Shown: positions 1 through 7,242, counted from the first letter of the stretch. The stretch: DNA of 19,912 nucleotides from SZAS-79 sp038329645 (GCA_038329645.1 JBBQNG010000050.1:1-19912), one strand, 5' to 3'. Translations and numbers: made by a program. Notes: generated by a model from the letters alone, not told the origin.

Positions 1-1
1 C

Positions 2-568
2 GCCATCGTCACCAATGTCGTGATCAATGTGAAATTCACCGCACTGGCCGACCATTTCCCCTTCATCGGCGTTGCCGTGTGGTTGGCGATCCTGCTCTCG
101 GTTGCCGTTCGGCGACCGGACTGGGAAGTCCTGCCGGAAACCTTCAAGGGATCGGTCTTCCTGCTTTCGCTGGTCACCTGTGCGTCGATGATGCCGGTCG
201 AGCAACTGCCGCCCGCTTCGGCGCTGGTGGCACTCAGCCTGGGCTTTGTCTCGGCGGTGTTCGACAACATCCCGCTTACCGCGCTCGCGCTCAAGCAGGG
301 GGGGTACGACTGGGGATTCCTCGCCTACGCGGTCGGCTTCGGCGGCTCCATGATCTGGTTCGGCTCGAGCGCCGGCGTGGCGCTTTCGAACATGTACCCG
401 GAGGCGAAATCGGTGGGCCTCTGGCTGAGGCACGGCTGGTATATCGCGGTGGCCTACGTGATCGGCTTTTTCGTGCTGCTCGCCGTACTAGGCTGGCATC
501 CGAACGAGCGCCATAAAGGTGTGCCCACGCAAGCGCCCGTGCCGACGGCCTCCGCACCGGCAAAGTGA
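2..568 (+). CDS. Ion transporter superfamily permease (NhaD/ArsB/citrate-like), 3' partial
   Basis: This is the C-terminal part of a multi-pass inner-membrane transporter. The reading frame is open to the left edge (codon phase begins at base 2), so the true start lies outside; the GTG at 20 is probably internal. Several hydrophobic segments are visible, around LAILLSVAV, FLLSLVTCASMM, ALVALSLGFVSAVF and a final AVAYVIGFFVLLAVLGW. The signature SAVFDNIPLTALAL (Phe-Asp-Asn near nt 260-268) followed by the glycine-rich GFGGSMIWFGSSAG resembles the duplicated re-entrant half motifs of the ion transporter superfamily, which includes NhaD-type Na+/H+ antiporters, arsenite and citrate permeases. 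The protein ends in a short Pro/Ala-rich cytoplasmic-type tail. The substrate cannot be decided from this fragment. It is on the same strand as the following TRAP genes but separated by 177 bp containing a separate promoter, so it is probably not in their operon. Confidence 0.75.
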   Translation, partial: AIVTNVVINVKFTALADHFPFIGVAVWLAILLSVAVRRPDWEVLPETFKGSVFLLSLVTCASMMPVEQLPPASALVALSLGFVSAVFDNIPLTALALKQGGYDWGFLAYAVGFGGSMIWFGSSAGVALSNMYPEAKSVGLWLRHGWYIAVAYVIGFFVLLAVLGWHPNERHKGVPTQAPVPTASAPAK

Positions 569-590
569 GCGGAATAACAGGCATCCGGGG

Positions 591-602
591 CGTGTATACA
601 CG
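591..602. promoter_or_regulatory. 12-bp perfect palindrome, candidate operator upstream of TRAP operon
   Basis: CGTGTATACACG is a perfect inverted repeat placed about 36 bp upstream of the proposed -35 of the TRAP promoter. The GT(N)AC-type core with TGTATACA is like sites bound by GntR/FCD-family regulators, which often control carboxylate transporters. No such regulator gene is in the window, so the assignment is inference only. Confidence 0.35.
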
Positions 603-637
603 CTGGTTGCAGCCCTACGCAGGGGAGGCGCGCTTTC

Positions 638-666
638 TTGCCCGCCCCAGCGGGCACGGTTAGAAT
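638..666 (+). promoter_or_regulatory. Predicted sigma-70 promoter of the TRAP transporter operon
   Basis: A -35-like TTGCCC at 638-643 and a -10-like TAGAAT at 661-666 are separated by exactly 17 bp. Transcription would start near 673, giving a leader of about 70 nt before the binding-protein start at 746. A perfect 7-bp inverted repeat (TGCCCGC/GCGGGCA, 639-645 and 650-656, loop CCCA) lies inside the promoter. It could instead be a weak hairpin ending the upstream transporter transcript, but it lacks a T-tract. Confidence 0.45.
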
Positions 667-745
667 CCGCAAGCTTTAAATACCGCCCCTAGGAGGGCCT
701 GCACTCTCGGAATAAGAGAGACATCCATTACAGAGGAGACTGACA

Positions 746-1891
746 ATGTCCAAGCAAGTGAAACCCGACGCCACGCGTCGCAAATTCCTGACCGGCGCCG
801 CCGCCGCTACCGCCGGCGCAGCGACGCTCGGCTTCCCGATGATCGCCAAAGGCCAGTCGGGTCCGATCACGATGCGCTGGCAATCGACCTGGCCGTCGAA
901 GGATATCTTCCACGAGTATGCGCTCGACTACGCGAAGATCGTCAACGACATGACGGGCGGTGACCTGAAAATCGAAGTGCTGCCTGCGGGCGCGGTCGTC
1001 CCTGCGTTCGGTCTTCTCGACGCGGTGACCAAGGGCACGCTCGACGGCGGACACGGGGTGCTCGTGTACCACTACGGCAAGCAGAATGCCCTGGCGCTCT
1101 GGGGTTCGGGACCTGCCTACGGCATGGACGCCAACATGCTGCTCTCATGGCACAAGTGGGGCGGCGGCAAGGAACTGCTGGCCAAGCTGTATCAGTCGAT
1201 CGGCGCGAGCGTCGTGTCCTTCCCCTACGGGCCGATGGCCACCCAGCCGCTGGGGTGGTTCAAGAAGCCGATCACCAAGGCCGAGGACATGAAAGGCCTC
1301 AAGTACCGCACGGTGGGCATCTCGATCGATGTCTTCACGGCGATGGGTGTTGCCGTGAATGCGCTCCCCGGCGGCGAGATCGTCCCGGCCATGGATCGCG
1401 GCCTGCTCGACGCTGCCGAATTCAACAACATGAGTTCCGACAAGCTGCTCGGGTTCCCGGACGTCTCCAAGGTGTGCATGCTGCAAAGCTTCCACCAGAA
1501 TGCCGAGCAGTTCGAGATCATGTTCAACAAGGCCAAGTACGATGCCCTGCCCGAGAAAATGCGCGCGATCATCGCCAACGCGGTCGATGCGGCTTCGCAG
1601 GCACTGACCTGGAAGGCGATCGACCGCTATTCCAAGGACTATGTCGAGCTGCAGACCAAGGACAAGGTCAAGTTCTACAAGACGCCCGACTCGATCCTGC
1701 AGAAGCAGTTGGAAATCTACGACCAGGTGGTCGCCAAGAAGTCCGCGGACAATCCGCTGTTCAAGGAGATCGTCGCCTCGCAAAAGGCATTCGCCGAGCG
1801 CGCGGTCAAATGGGACATGGACAACAACGTGAACCGTCGCATGGCTTACAACCACTACTACGGCTCGAAAGCGGCGGCGAAGAAGGCGTAG
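746..1891 (+). CDS. TRAP transporter substrate-binding protein, FcbT1/DctP type, Tat-exported
   Basis: This is the periplasmic binding protein of a tripartite ATP-independent periplasmic (TRAP) transporter. It captures an organic acid and hands it to the membrane subunits encoded downstream. The 381-residue protein starts with a twin-arginine signal (TRRKFLTG, Arg11-Arg12), a hydrophobic Ala-rich stretch and a likely cleavage near residue 36-38, so export should use the Tat system. The mature part reads like the DctP family: MRWQSTWPSKD near residue 43, and the GLKYRTVG motif whose Arg188 matches the conserved carboxylate-binding arginine of the family. The closest match by eye is the mannitol/chloroaromatic (FcbT1) branch, but the real substrate is unknown. 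The start is supported by a strong ribosome site (AGGAG about 9 bp before the ATG). A transcription terminator directly follows the gene. Confidence 0.9.
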   Translation: MSKQVKPDATRRKFLTGAAAATAGAATLGFPMIAKGQSGPITMRWQSTWPSKDIFHEYALDYAKIVNDMTGGDLKIEVLPAGAVVPAFGLLDAVTKGTLDGGHGVLVYHYGKQNALALWGSGPAYGMDANMLLSWHKWGGGKELLAKLYQSIGASVVSFPYGPMATQPLGWFKKPITKAEDMKGLKYRTVGISIDVFTAMGVAVNALPGGEIVPAMDRGLLDAAEFNNMSSDKLLGFPDVSKVCMLQSFHQNAEQFEIMFNKAKYDALPEKMRAIIANAVDAASQALTWKAIDRYSKDYVELQTKDKVKFYKTPDSILQKQLEIYDQVVAKKSADNPLFKEIVASQKAFAERAVKWDMDNNVNRRMAYNHYYGSKAAAKKA

Positions 1892-1909
1892 TCCACCGCA
1901 GGCCGAACC

Positions 1910-1944
1910 AGCCATCCGGCGCGAGCCGGGTGGCTGTTTTCTTT
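1910..1944 (+). terminator. Rho-independent terminator/attenuator between TRAP binding-protein and permease genes
   Basis: An 11-bp GC-rich stem (1910-1920 with 1925-1935, one G-U pair) with a GCGA tetraloop is followed by GTTTTCTTT. It lies 19 bp after the binding-protein stop and 45 bp before the small-permease start. It is well placed to let abundant binding-protein mRNA be made while only some transcripts read into the permease genes, as is known for other binding-protein-dependent transporters. Confidence 0.8.
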
Positions 1945-1988
1945 CCGGGTTGGGTCTATCGTAAGTCTGTTGCAAGGCGCGCGCTGAT

Positions 1989-2612
1989 ATGCAAAAACTG
2001 CTGCTGATGGTCGACAAGCTGAGCACTCGGGTGGGCCAGGCCTTTTCCTGGCTCATCCTCGCCCTGACCTTGTTTGTCTCGTGGGAGGTGTTCTCGCGCT
2101 ACATCCTCGATCACCCGCACGCCTGGGCGTTCGACGCGATGACCATGATGTACGGCACGATGTTCATGATGGCGGGGGCCTATACGCTTTCCAAGAACGG
2201 GCACGTGCGCGGCGACGTCCTGTACGGCTTTTTCCAGCCGCGCACGCAGGCCACGCTGGACCTCCTTCTTTACTTCCTGTTTTTCATCCCCGGTGTGATT
2301 GCGCTGGCCTGGGCCGGGTACTACTACGCCTCCGAAAGCATTGCGATCAACGAGCATTCGAACGTCACGGCCGACGGCCCGCCGGTCTATCCCTTCAAGG
2401 CCATCATCCCGATTGCGGGTGTGTTCCTGCTGCTGCAAGGCGTGGTCGAGATCGTGCGCTGCATCGTTTGCATCCGCCAGGGAGCGTGGCCTTCGCGTGA
2501 GGAAGACGTCGAGGAAGTGGACGTGGACAAGCTCAAGGAGATGGTCCATGTCAAGGACGAGGACATCCAGAAGCTCGACGAGCTTGTCGTGCGCCAAGAG
2601 GGCGGCAAGTGA
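1989..2612 (+). CDS. TRAP transporter small permease, FcbT2/DctQ type
   Basis: This is the small membrane subunit of the TRAP transporter, which pairs with the large subunit in the inner membrane. It has 207 residues and four hydrophobic segments at about 18-38, 50-66, 88-110 and 137-162, the usual DctQ topology. The first helix carries the typical WEVFSRY motif, and SKNGHVRGDVLY after the second helix is also a family hallmark. Residues about 170-207 form a highly charged tail (EEDVEEVDVDKLKEM and onward), longer than the short tail common in this family and probably cytoplasmic and helical. The ribosome site is weak (AAGG at 1974-1977, 11 bp before the ATG), consistent with lower expression than the binding protein. 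The stop overlaps the next start in GTGA. Confidence 0.88.
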   Translation: MQKLLLMVDKLSTRVGQAFSWLILALTLFVSWEVFSRYILDHPHAWAFDAMTMMYGTMFMMAGAYTLSKNGHVRGDVLYGFFQPRTQATLDLLLYFLFFIPGVIALAWAGYYYASESIAINEHSNVTADGPPVYPFKAIIPIAGVFLLLQGVVEIVRCIVCIRQGAWPSREEDVEEVDVDKLKEMVHVKDEDIQKLDELVVRQEGGK

Positions 2613-4564
2613 AGATTCGCAAGGAGCTCTGGTTCGGGTTCATCCTCATGGGGCTGCTGATCGCCGGCTGCGCGTTCATGCTCCTGCAGGCCAAGACCAT
2701 CACCAACGGGCACCTCGGCCTGTTGATGCTCGGTCTCGTGGTGGTGGCGATCATGCTCGGGTTCCCGACCGCATTCACGCTCATGGGCATGGGGATGCTG
2801 TTCGGGTGGTTCGCCTACGACTATCACACCAAAAACATCCTCGACCTGATGGTGCAGCGTGCGTACGCGGTGATGTCCAACGACGTACTTATCGCGATCC
2901 CGCTGTTCGTCTTCATGGGATACCTGGTCGAGCGCGCCAACCTGATCGAAAAGTTGTTCAAGAGCCTGCACCTCGCTATGGCACGGGTGCCGGGATCGCT
3001 TGCCGTGGCCACCATCGTCACGTGCGCGATCTTCGCGACCGCGACGGGCATCGTTGGGGCGGTCGTAACGCTGATGGGCCTGCTCGCGCTTCCGGCCATG
3101 CTGCGCGCCGGATACAACGTGCAGGTGTCTGCCGGCGCGATCACTGCCGGGGGATGCCTTGGCATCCTGATCCCCCCGTCGGTACTGCTGATCGTCTATG
3201 GCGCGACTGCGGGTGTTTCGGTCGTGCAGCTCTACGCCGGGGCATTCTTTCCGGGACTCATGCTCGCGACCCTGTATGTCGGTTACGTAATCGTGCTCGC
3301 GAAGATCAAGCCTTCGCTGATGCCGCCGTTGTCGGCCGAGGGGCGCAAGGTCGCGCTGCCCCCGCTGGCCGAGCGTCTGTCGGCGTCGGCGGGGCCGCGC
3401 GCGCTGACGTCGCTCCTTGCTGCGGCCAAAGGAAAGGTCGCCGGCCCTCTGCCGAAGGCTTCCGTCCTGGGACAGCTGGGGATCACGCTGTTGCCCGGGA
3501 TCGCGATCGTCCTGCTGATGGCGCTTGCCTACCAGGTAGTGACCACACCTGCGGCCGTCATCGAGGATTCGGGCGTGCAAGCAATGGGAATAGCGGGTGA
3601 CGCGGCGGCTGCGGCCGGGCAGGCCAATAAGGAAGGCGGTGCGCACGCAGAGGCGGAGGACACTGGAGGCGGGCTCCAGGAGCCGCCAAAGGAAGAGGCC
3701 GCATCTGGTACCCCACCAGTCGAGGCCCAGGTGGAAAAACCCGCGGCCGCGACCTCCGTCGCGGCGCCGGTAGCGGCAGCGCCCGCAAAGGCCGCCGCCG
3801 AATCGCTACCCGTGCCGACGGCGTACTGGATCGCGCTTGCAGTCGTGGCCGCCGCGGTGTTTGGCTTCTACCGGATCTTCAGTTTCGCCAGGCTCGAAAT
3901 ATTCAAGATGCTGCTGGCATCGTTCTTCCCGCTCGCGCTGCTGATCATTGCCGTTTTGGGTTCGATCGTATTTGGCCTCGCCACGCCATCTGAAGCCGCC
4001 GCCGCAGGTGCGCTGGGTGGATTGCTGCTCGCGGCCGCCTACCGGCGGTTGACGTTCGGGGTTGTGAAGGAATCGGTTTTCCTCACGGCCAAGACCTCGG
4101 CGATGGTGTGCTGGCTGTTCGTCGGCTCGAGTATATTTTCGGCCTCGTTCGCGCTGCTTGGCGGACAGGAGATCGTCGAGACCTGGGTACTGTCGCTGGG
4201 CCTGACCCCGGTGCAGTTCATGCTCCTGGCACAGGTCATCATCTTTCTGCTCGGCTGGCCCTTGGAATGGACCGAGATCATCGTCATCTTCATGCCGATC
4301 TTTGTCCCGCTGCTGGCCAAGTTCGGCATCGACCCGCTTTTCTTCGGCCTGCTGGTGGCGCTAAATCTGCAGACGGCTTTCCTGTCGCCCCCCGTGGCGA
4401 TGGCGGCTTTCTACCTGAAGGGCGTCGCCCCGCGCCACGTCACGCTGAACCAGATCTTCGCCGGCATGATGCCTTTCATGGCAATCCAGGTCCTGGCGAT
4501 CTTCATCCTTTACCAGTTCCCTGCCATCGGCATGTGGCTGCCGAGCGTGCTGTACGGGCGATAG
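2609..4564 (+). CDS. TRAP transporter large permease, FcbT3/DctM type, with large internal insertion
   Basis: This is the ion-coupled transport subunit of the TRAP system. It starts with GTG overlapping the small-permease stop by 4 bp (GTGA), so translation is probably coupled. The protein has 651 residues against about 430 for a standard DctM. Family landmarks are present in both halves: GILIPPSVLLIVYG at 185-198, and FGLATPSEAAAAGALGG at 455-471, followed by the C-terminal helices with LNLQTAFLSPPVAM. The extra length falls between residues about 241 and 430. It consists of a basic/Ala-rich stretch, an added hydrophobic segment (about 288-311), an Ala/Pro/Glu-rich low-complexity linker (about 313-402) and another hydrophobic segment (about 405-425). 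The frame is open throughout, with no stop and no sign of a frameshift, so the insertion looks genuine. The substrate is unknown. Confidence 0.88.
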   Translation: MKIRKELWFGFILMGLLIAGCAFMLLQAKTITNGHLGLLMLGLVVVAIMLGFPTAFTLMGMGMLFGWFAYDYHTKNILDLMVQRAYAVMSNDVLIAIPLFVFMGYLVERANLIEKLFKSLHLAMARVPGSLAVATIVTCAIFATATGIVGAVVTLMGLLALPAMLRAGYNVQVSAGAITAGGCLGILIPPSVLLIVYGATAGVSVVQLYAGAFFPGLMLATLYVGYVIVLAKIKPSLMPPLSAEGRKVALPPLAERLSASAGPRALTSLLAAAKGKVAGPLPKASVLGQLGITLLPGIAIVLLMALAYQVVTTPAAVIEDSGVQAMGIAGDAAAAAGQANKEGGAHAEAEDTGGGLQEPPKEEAASGTPPVEAQVEKPAAATSVAAPVAAAPAKAAAESLPVPTAYWIALAVVAAAVFGFYRIFSFARLEIFKMLLASFFPLALLIIAVLGSIVFGLATPSEAAAAGALGGLLLAAAYRRLTFGVVKESVFLTAKTSAMVCWLFVGSSIFSASFALLGGQEIVETWVLSLGLTPVQFMLLAQVIIFLLGWPLEWTEIIVIFMPIFVPLLAKFGIDPLFFGLLVALNLQTAFLSPPVAMAAFYLKGVAPRHVTLNQIFAGMMPFMAIQVLAIFILYQFPAIGMWLPSVLYGR

Positions 4565-4591
4565 GACCGTTACGTCAGCCAGGCTGAAAAT

Positions 4592-5590
4592 TTACGCCCC
4601 AGCCAGGCTGTGGGTCCTCACCGCCACGATCGCCTTCGACTGGTTGAAGTCGTCGGTATAGCTCGCACCTAACAGGCAGCAGGCAAGCAGGTTGGTGATT
4701 GGCGGCGGCAGCGGCTCCTTGCCTGAAAGCGCATCGCGTATCCAGCGCGCCGTGCTTTTCGCATCCGCGTGCACGGGCAGGCGGGAATTGCGCAGACCGC
4801 TCGGCACCACCGGCGCCGGCTCCGCCTCGAACAGGGTTTGGTGCGCTCCGTCGTTGAAGTATTCGATCGCCGGCCTCTGCTGCGGATCGGCGTACGCCTC
4901 CCCTTCCGCGCCACGGAAGAGCAGGGCGCTGTCGCCGTGCCTGATCAACACCGCGCCGATGCGCTCGGACTGCGTGTCGTCCGCGGTCGGCAGCAGTTTC
5001 AACCCGAGGCCGTCGAAAGGATCGATCAGGTTAGCCACCGCATGTGCGCAGTTCTCGAAGCCCAGGCGGCTGCGCAGCGCGATGAGCTGCATGAGCGCGG
5101 GCGCAACGAGCCCGGTGGGCGCGTAGGCGATGCGTCCCTCGGCGAGCTCGGCCTGGGCTTCCCGCAGAGTGGCGCAGGGCAAGATGCCGAGCTCGCGGAA
5201 GATCGACACGCTGGCGATGCGCCCGTGGCCTTCGAGCGGGCCGTGCACGAGCACCGGCAGGCCGAAATGGTTGGCCAGCAACGCGAGCAGAGGCATCAGG
5301 TTGAGGTGCTCGAGCGTGCCGCCGTAGCTGGGGATCACGAGCGGGCGCAATGCCAGCCGCGCGGTCGACGGAGGCGAGAGCCGGTTGACGCGGCCGCGGG
5401 CCGCGCGGTAGAACCCGGCCAGTTCGTGCGGCGTGACGGTCTTCATTGCCATCGCCGTCAGCAGCGCCCCGAGCTCCATTTCCGGCACGCCGCCGTCGAG
5501 CATGGCCGAGAAAAGGTCGAAAGCTTCGGCCTCCGTGAGCTCTTCGAGGGGATCCCCGGCCATGCGCCGGAGTTGTTGCGCAATCATCAT
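4592..5590 (-). CDS. ybiB: YbiB-like protein of the anthranilate phosphoribosyltransferase fold
   Basis: The product resembles YbiB, a homologue of anthranilate phosphoribosyltransferase (TrpD) known to bind DNA and to lack proven transferase activity. The N-terminal helical domain carries the TrpD-like stretch LFSAMLDGGVPEMELGALL, and the larger alpha/beta domain has PSYGGTLEHLNLMPLLALLA, a degenerate version of the phosphoribosyl-binding region. I chose the ATG at 5590 (332 residues), because alignment with YbiB begins about there. A further in-frame TTG at 5635 would add 15 residues. No clear ribosome site precedes either start. It converges with the TRAP operon, leaving only 27 bp between stops, and lies downstream of the HD-domain gene on the same strand with a gap of 194 bp. 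Confidence 0.8.
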   Translation of the reverse strand: MMIAQQLRRMAGDPLEELTEAEAFDLFSAMLDGGVPEMELGALLTAMAMKTVTPHELAGFYRAARGRVNRLSPPSTARLALRPLVIPSYGGTLEHLNLMPLLALLANHFGLPVLVHGPLEGHGRIASVSIFRELGILPCATLREAQAELAEGRIAYAPTGLVAPALMQLIALRSRLGFENCAHAVANLIDPFDGLGLKLLPTADDTQSERIGAVLIRHGDSALLFRGAEGEAYADPQQRPAIEYFNDGAHQTLFEAEPAPVVPSGLRNSRLPVHADAKSTARWIRDALSGKEPLPPPITNLLACCLLGASYTDDFNQSKAIVAVRTHSLAGA

Positions 5591-5610
5591 GACGGATGCG
5601 TAAGGGGTCT

Positions 5611-5638
5611 GGGTTGCCTGGCCTCCAATCAGCAACCC
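5611..5638 (-). repeat. Inverted repeat in ybiB leader
   Basis: GGGTTGC (5611-5617) and GCAACCC (5632-5638) form a perfect 7-bp inverted repeat just upstream of the ybiB start. On the - strand the 14-base loop holds TTGGAGG, a ribosome-site-like motif without a start codon at a usable distance. The rest of the 5591-5784 interval shows nothing clear. Confidence 0.35.
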
Positions 5639-5784
5639 CCGTGCCAGCCCTCGAGCAGAGCGCAGGCGCTTGCGCGCTTACTCAGGCGACGATTGCAAAG
5701 GTGCCCGCGGGCTGCAATGCGGCAATGCATGGCGCACCAGAATGGCGCGCTATGCTGCGCTGCGGCGAAAATTGGAAGGAGCGT

Positions 5785-6732
5785 TTAAGCGGCGCGCCGG
5801 ACGGGCGCAGAGAGCGAGTAGCAGAGCCGGCGAAGCCGGTTGAAGTCAGCCGTTTCGAGAAGCTCGCGCAGGTAGCTGAAGTTGCCCTCGATGGCCGAGG
5901 TGTAGAGATTGGGGCCGTCGAAGTGCGCGGCGGCGTAGTCGTCCACGCCGTCGAGCTTGTCGCGGATGCGCGTGCGCGCGACGTACTCGTAGAAGCCCGG
6001 TGTCTTGATGATGAGGTCCTGCGGCGAGGAGTAGCGCACGATCTCCCTGCCGTCGGGCATTGTCTCGCGCGCGACGCGCCCGTAGACAAACTCCTGGTAG
6101 AGGAAATCGCGGCACTTCTCGAGATACAGGCGATCGGACATCTGGCCGATCAGGTCGGCGGTGCCCGCCATGCAGCCGATCAAGCGGTCCTTGGGGTCGC
6201 GCACATCGATGTCCTCGATGTTCATTTCGTAGCCGGTGAAATGGACGATGCGCGAACCGGCAACCGCCTCGGCCCCATAGCCGACGCGCGGCAGGTAATT
6301 GAAGAGGAAATCCGAGCTGCGCGAGACATGGATTTTTGTGAAAATTGCGCCGTTCTCCACGTCCGCCTCCGAGTTGCGCTTCATGTACCCGGAGTCGTGC
6401 AGCAACGCGATGATTACGCCGAAGGCGGCGCGGCGGGGCCCGAGCCGGTCCTGCGGAGCGCAGATGCGGTCGTGGCCATCGACCAAGCGCGCCATCGCCA
6501 GCGTCATGTCGAGCGTGTGGCGGATATCGTGGTAGAGCGTGTCGCACGCGAGGTAGCCGGGGAAGCGGCCTTCGAACAGCGCGTGAACGTCGTCGAACGC
6601 GCGCACGAGATGGCTGAAGTCCTCTCCCGGATAGCGGCGCGCAAAGATTTCCAGCACCGCATCCCGGACCTGCGGGGCGCTTTCGACGTTCACGCTGTTG
6701 GTGACGTCGTTCTGGTTGAGCCGATGCTGCAT
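5785..6732 (-). CDS. HD-domain metal-dependent phosphohydrolase of unknown substrate
   Basis: The 315-residue protein shows the metal-binding pattern of the HD superfamily. From the ATG at 6732 these are YHDIRHTLD (His68, His72), the central HD doublet ALLHDSGYMK (His112-Asp113), His164 in VHFTGYEM and Asp193 in GTADLIGQMSD. Such proteins hydrolyse phosphoesters, for example nucleotides or cyclic dinucleotides. Nothing here identifies the substrate, and there is no fused GGDEF, PAS or receiver domain. An in-frame TTG at 6807 would extend the protein, but that extension is Pro/Ala-rich and would start inside the proposed -35, so I prefer the ATG. No clear ribosome site is seen. It lies downstream of rnpB on the same strand and upstream of ybiB. 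Confidence 0.8.
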   Translation of the reverse strand: MQHRLNQNDVTNSVNVESAPQVRDAVLEIFARRYPGEDFSHLVRAFDDVHALFEGRFPGYLACDTLYHDIRHTLDMTLAMARLVDGHDRICAPQDRLGPRRAAFGVIIALLHDSGYMKRNSEADVENGAIFTKIHVSRSSDFLFNYLPRVGYGAEAVAGSRIVHFTGYEMNIEDIDVRDPKDRLIGCMAGTADLIGQMSDRLYLEKCRDFLYQEFVYGRVARETMPDGREIVRYSSPQDLIIKTPGFYEYVARTRIRDKLDGVDDYAAAHFDGPNLYTSAIEGNFSYLRELLETADFNRLRRLCYSLSAPVRRAA

Positions 6733-6778
6733 AGGCAGTCTGGGCGGCGCCGGGGCCGTCGCGGGGGGAGTATCGAAA

Positions 6779-6807
6779 ATTATGTGCCCCCCTAGGCCCT
6801 GGCGCAA
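6779..6807 (-). promoter_or_regulatory. Possible promoter of the HD-domain gene
   Basis: On the - strand CATAAT (6784-6779) lies 17 bp from TTGCGC (6807-6802). Transcription would begin near 6772, about 40 nt before the ATG at 6732. The -35 match is poor, so this is a modest prediction. Confidence 0.3.
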
Positions 6808-6815
6808 GGGGGGGT

Positions 6816-6846
6816 TATCAAATTGTCCCCGTTTTCAGGGTGACAA
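6816..6846 (-). terminator. Probable terminator downstream of rnpB
   Basis: On the - strand TTGTCACCC (6846-6838) pairs with GGGGACAA (6830-6823) with one bulged A and a 7-base loop, followed by TTTGAT. It begins about ten bases past the end of the RNase P RNA. The U-tract is short, so termination may be partial. A run of five T at 6856-6852 directly after the RNA end may contribute. Confidence 0.45.
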
Positions 6847-6856
6847 AGGGTAAAAA

Positions 6857-7230
6857 GGGAGCCGGCCGGTAAGCCGGGTTCTGTCGGTACCGGACCGGTG
6901 AGGGCCCGGCGCCGTGACAGCCATTCCTCTGGGCCGTGAATTACTCCACGGCTCAAGCCACCTACCCGCAAGCTTGGTCGAGCCGACCTCAGGCGCTTGC
7001 CTATTTGGTGTTGCTCCGGATGGAGGTTGCCGCGTTTCACCCCGTTGCCAGGATTCATGACTCGTGCCGGCTTGCGCCGACCATCGTCCACAAGCAACGG
7101 ACTCGTCTCTGTGGCCCTGTTCGTCACCTCACGGTGCCCGGCCGTTAGCCGGCATCCTGCTCTGCGGAGCCCGGACTTTCCTCCAGGTTCGGGGTTGCCC
7201 CTTCGCCCAGCGGCTGTCTAGCCGACTCCC
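6857..7230 (-). ncRNA. rnpB: RNase P catalytic RNA (class A)
   Basis: This is the RNA subunit of RNase P, which removes 5' leaders from tRNA precursors. Read on the - strand, the conserved P4 halves are clear: GAGGAAAGTCCGGGCTCC at 7183-7166 and ACAGAACCCGGCTTA at 6884-6870. The ends GGGAGTCGGC (7230-7221) and GCCGGCTCCC (6866-6857) pair to form helix P1 with one G-U pair and set the boundaries at about 374 nt. Other class A elements are visible, including GGGGTGAAACGCGGCAACC in the middle of the gene. The length is typical for proteobacterial RNase P RNA. Open frames across this gene on either strand are not coding. The exact 5' base is uncertain by one or two positions. Confidence 0.95.
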
Positions 7231-7236
7231 AAGGCT

Positions 7237-7242
7237 ATTTTA
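7237..7242 (-). promoter_or_regulatory. -10 element of the rnpB promoter
   Basis: TAAAAT on the - strand sits six bases before the predicted first base of the RNase P RNA at 7230, the right distance for a -10 element. No good -35 hexamer is seen 16-18 bp upstream. Confidence 0.5.

Noticed and set aside
1145..2056. Long open frame on the - strand (about 300 codons) opposite the TRAP binding-protein gene
   Set aside because: It mirrors a well-supported gene in GC-rich DNA, has no recognisable family features and no ribosome site, and spans the intergenic terminator.
2387..3646. Open frame of about 420 codons on the - strand opposite the TRAP permeases
   Set aside because: Its translation is Arg/His/Asp/Gln-rich low complexity, typical of an antisense shadow of membrane-protein codons.
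4572..4592. TCAGC-CAG-GCTGA hairpin as a bidirectional terminator for the TRAP operon and ybiB
   Set aside because: The stem is only 5 bp and is followed by AAAATTT rather than a T-tract in the + direction, so it is not a convincing terminator.
4769..5788. Open frame of about 340 codons on the + strand opposite ybiB
   Set aside because: Shadow of a recognisable - strand gene; its translation shows no domain.
6792..7148. Short open frames on both strands across the RNase P RNA
   Set aside because: The region is explained by rnpB with conserved P4 and P1 pairing.
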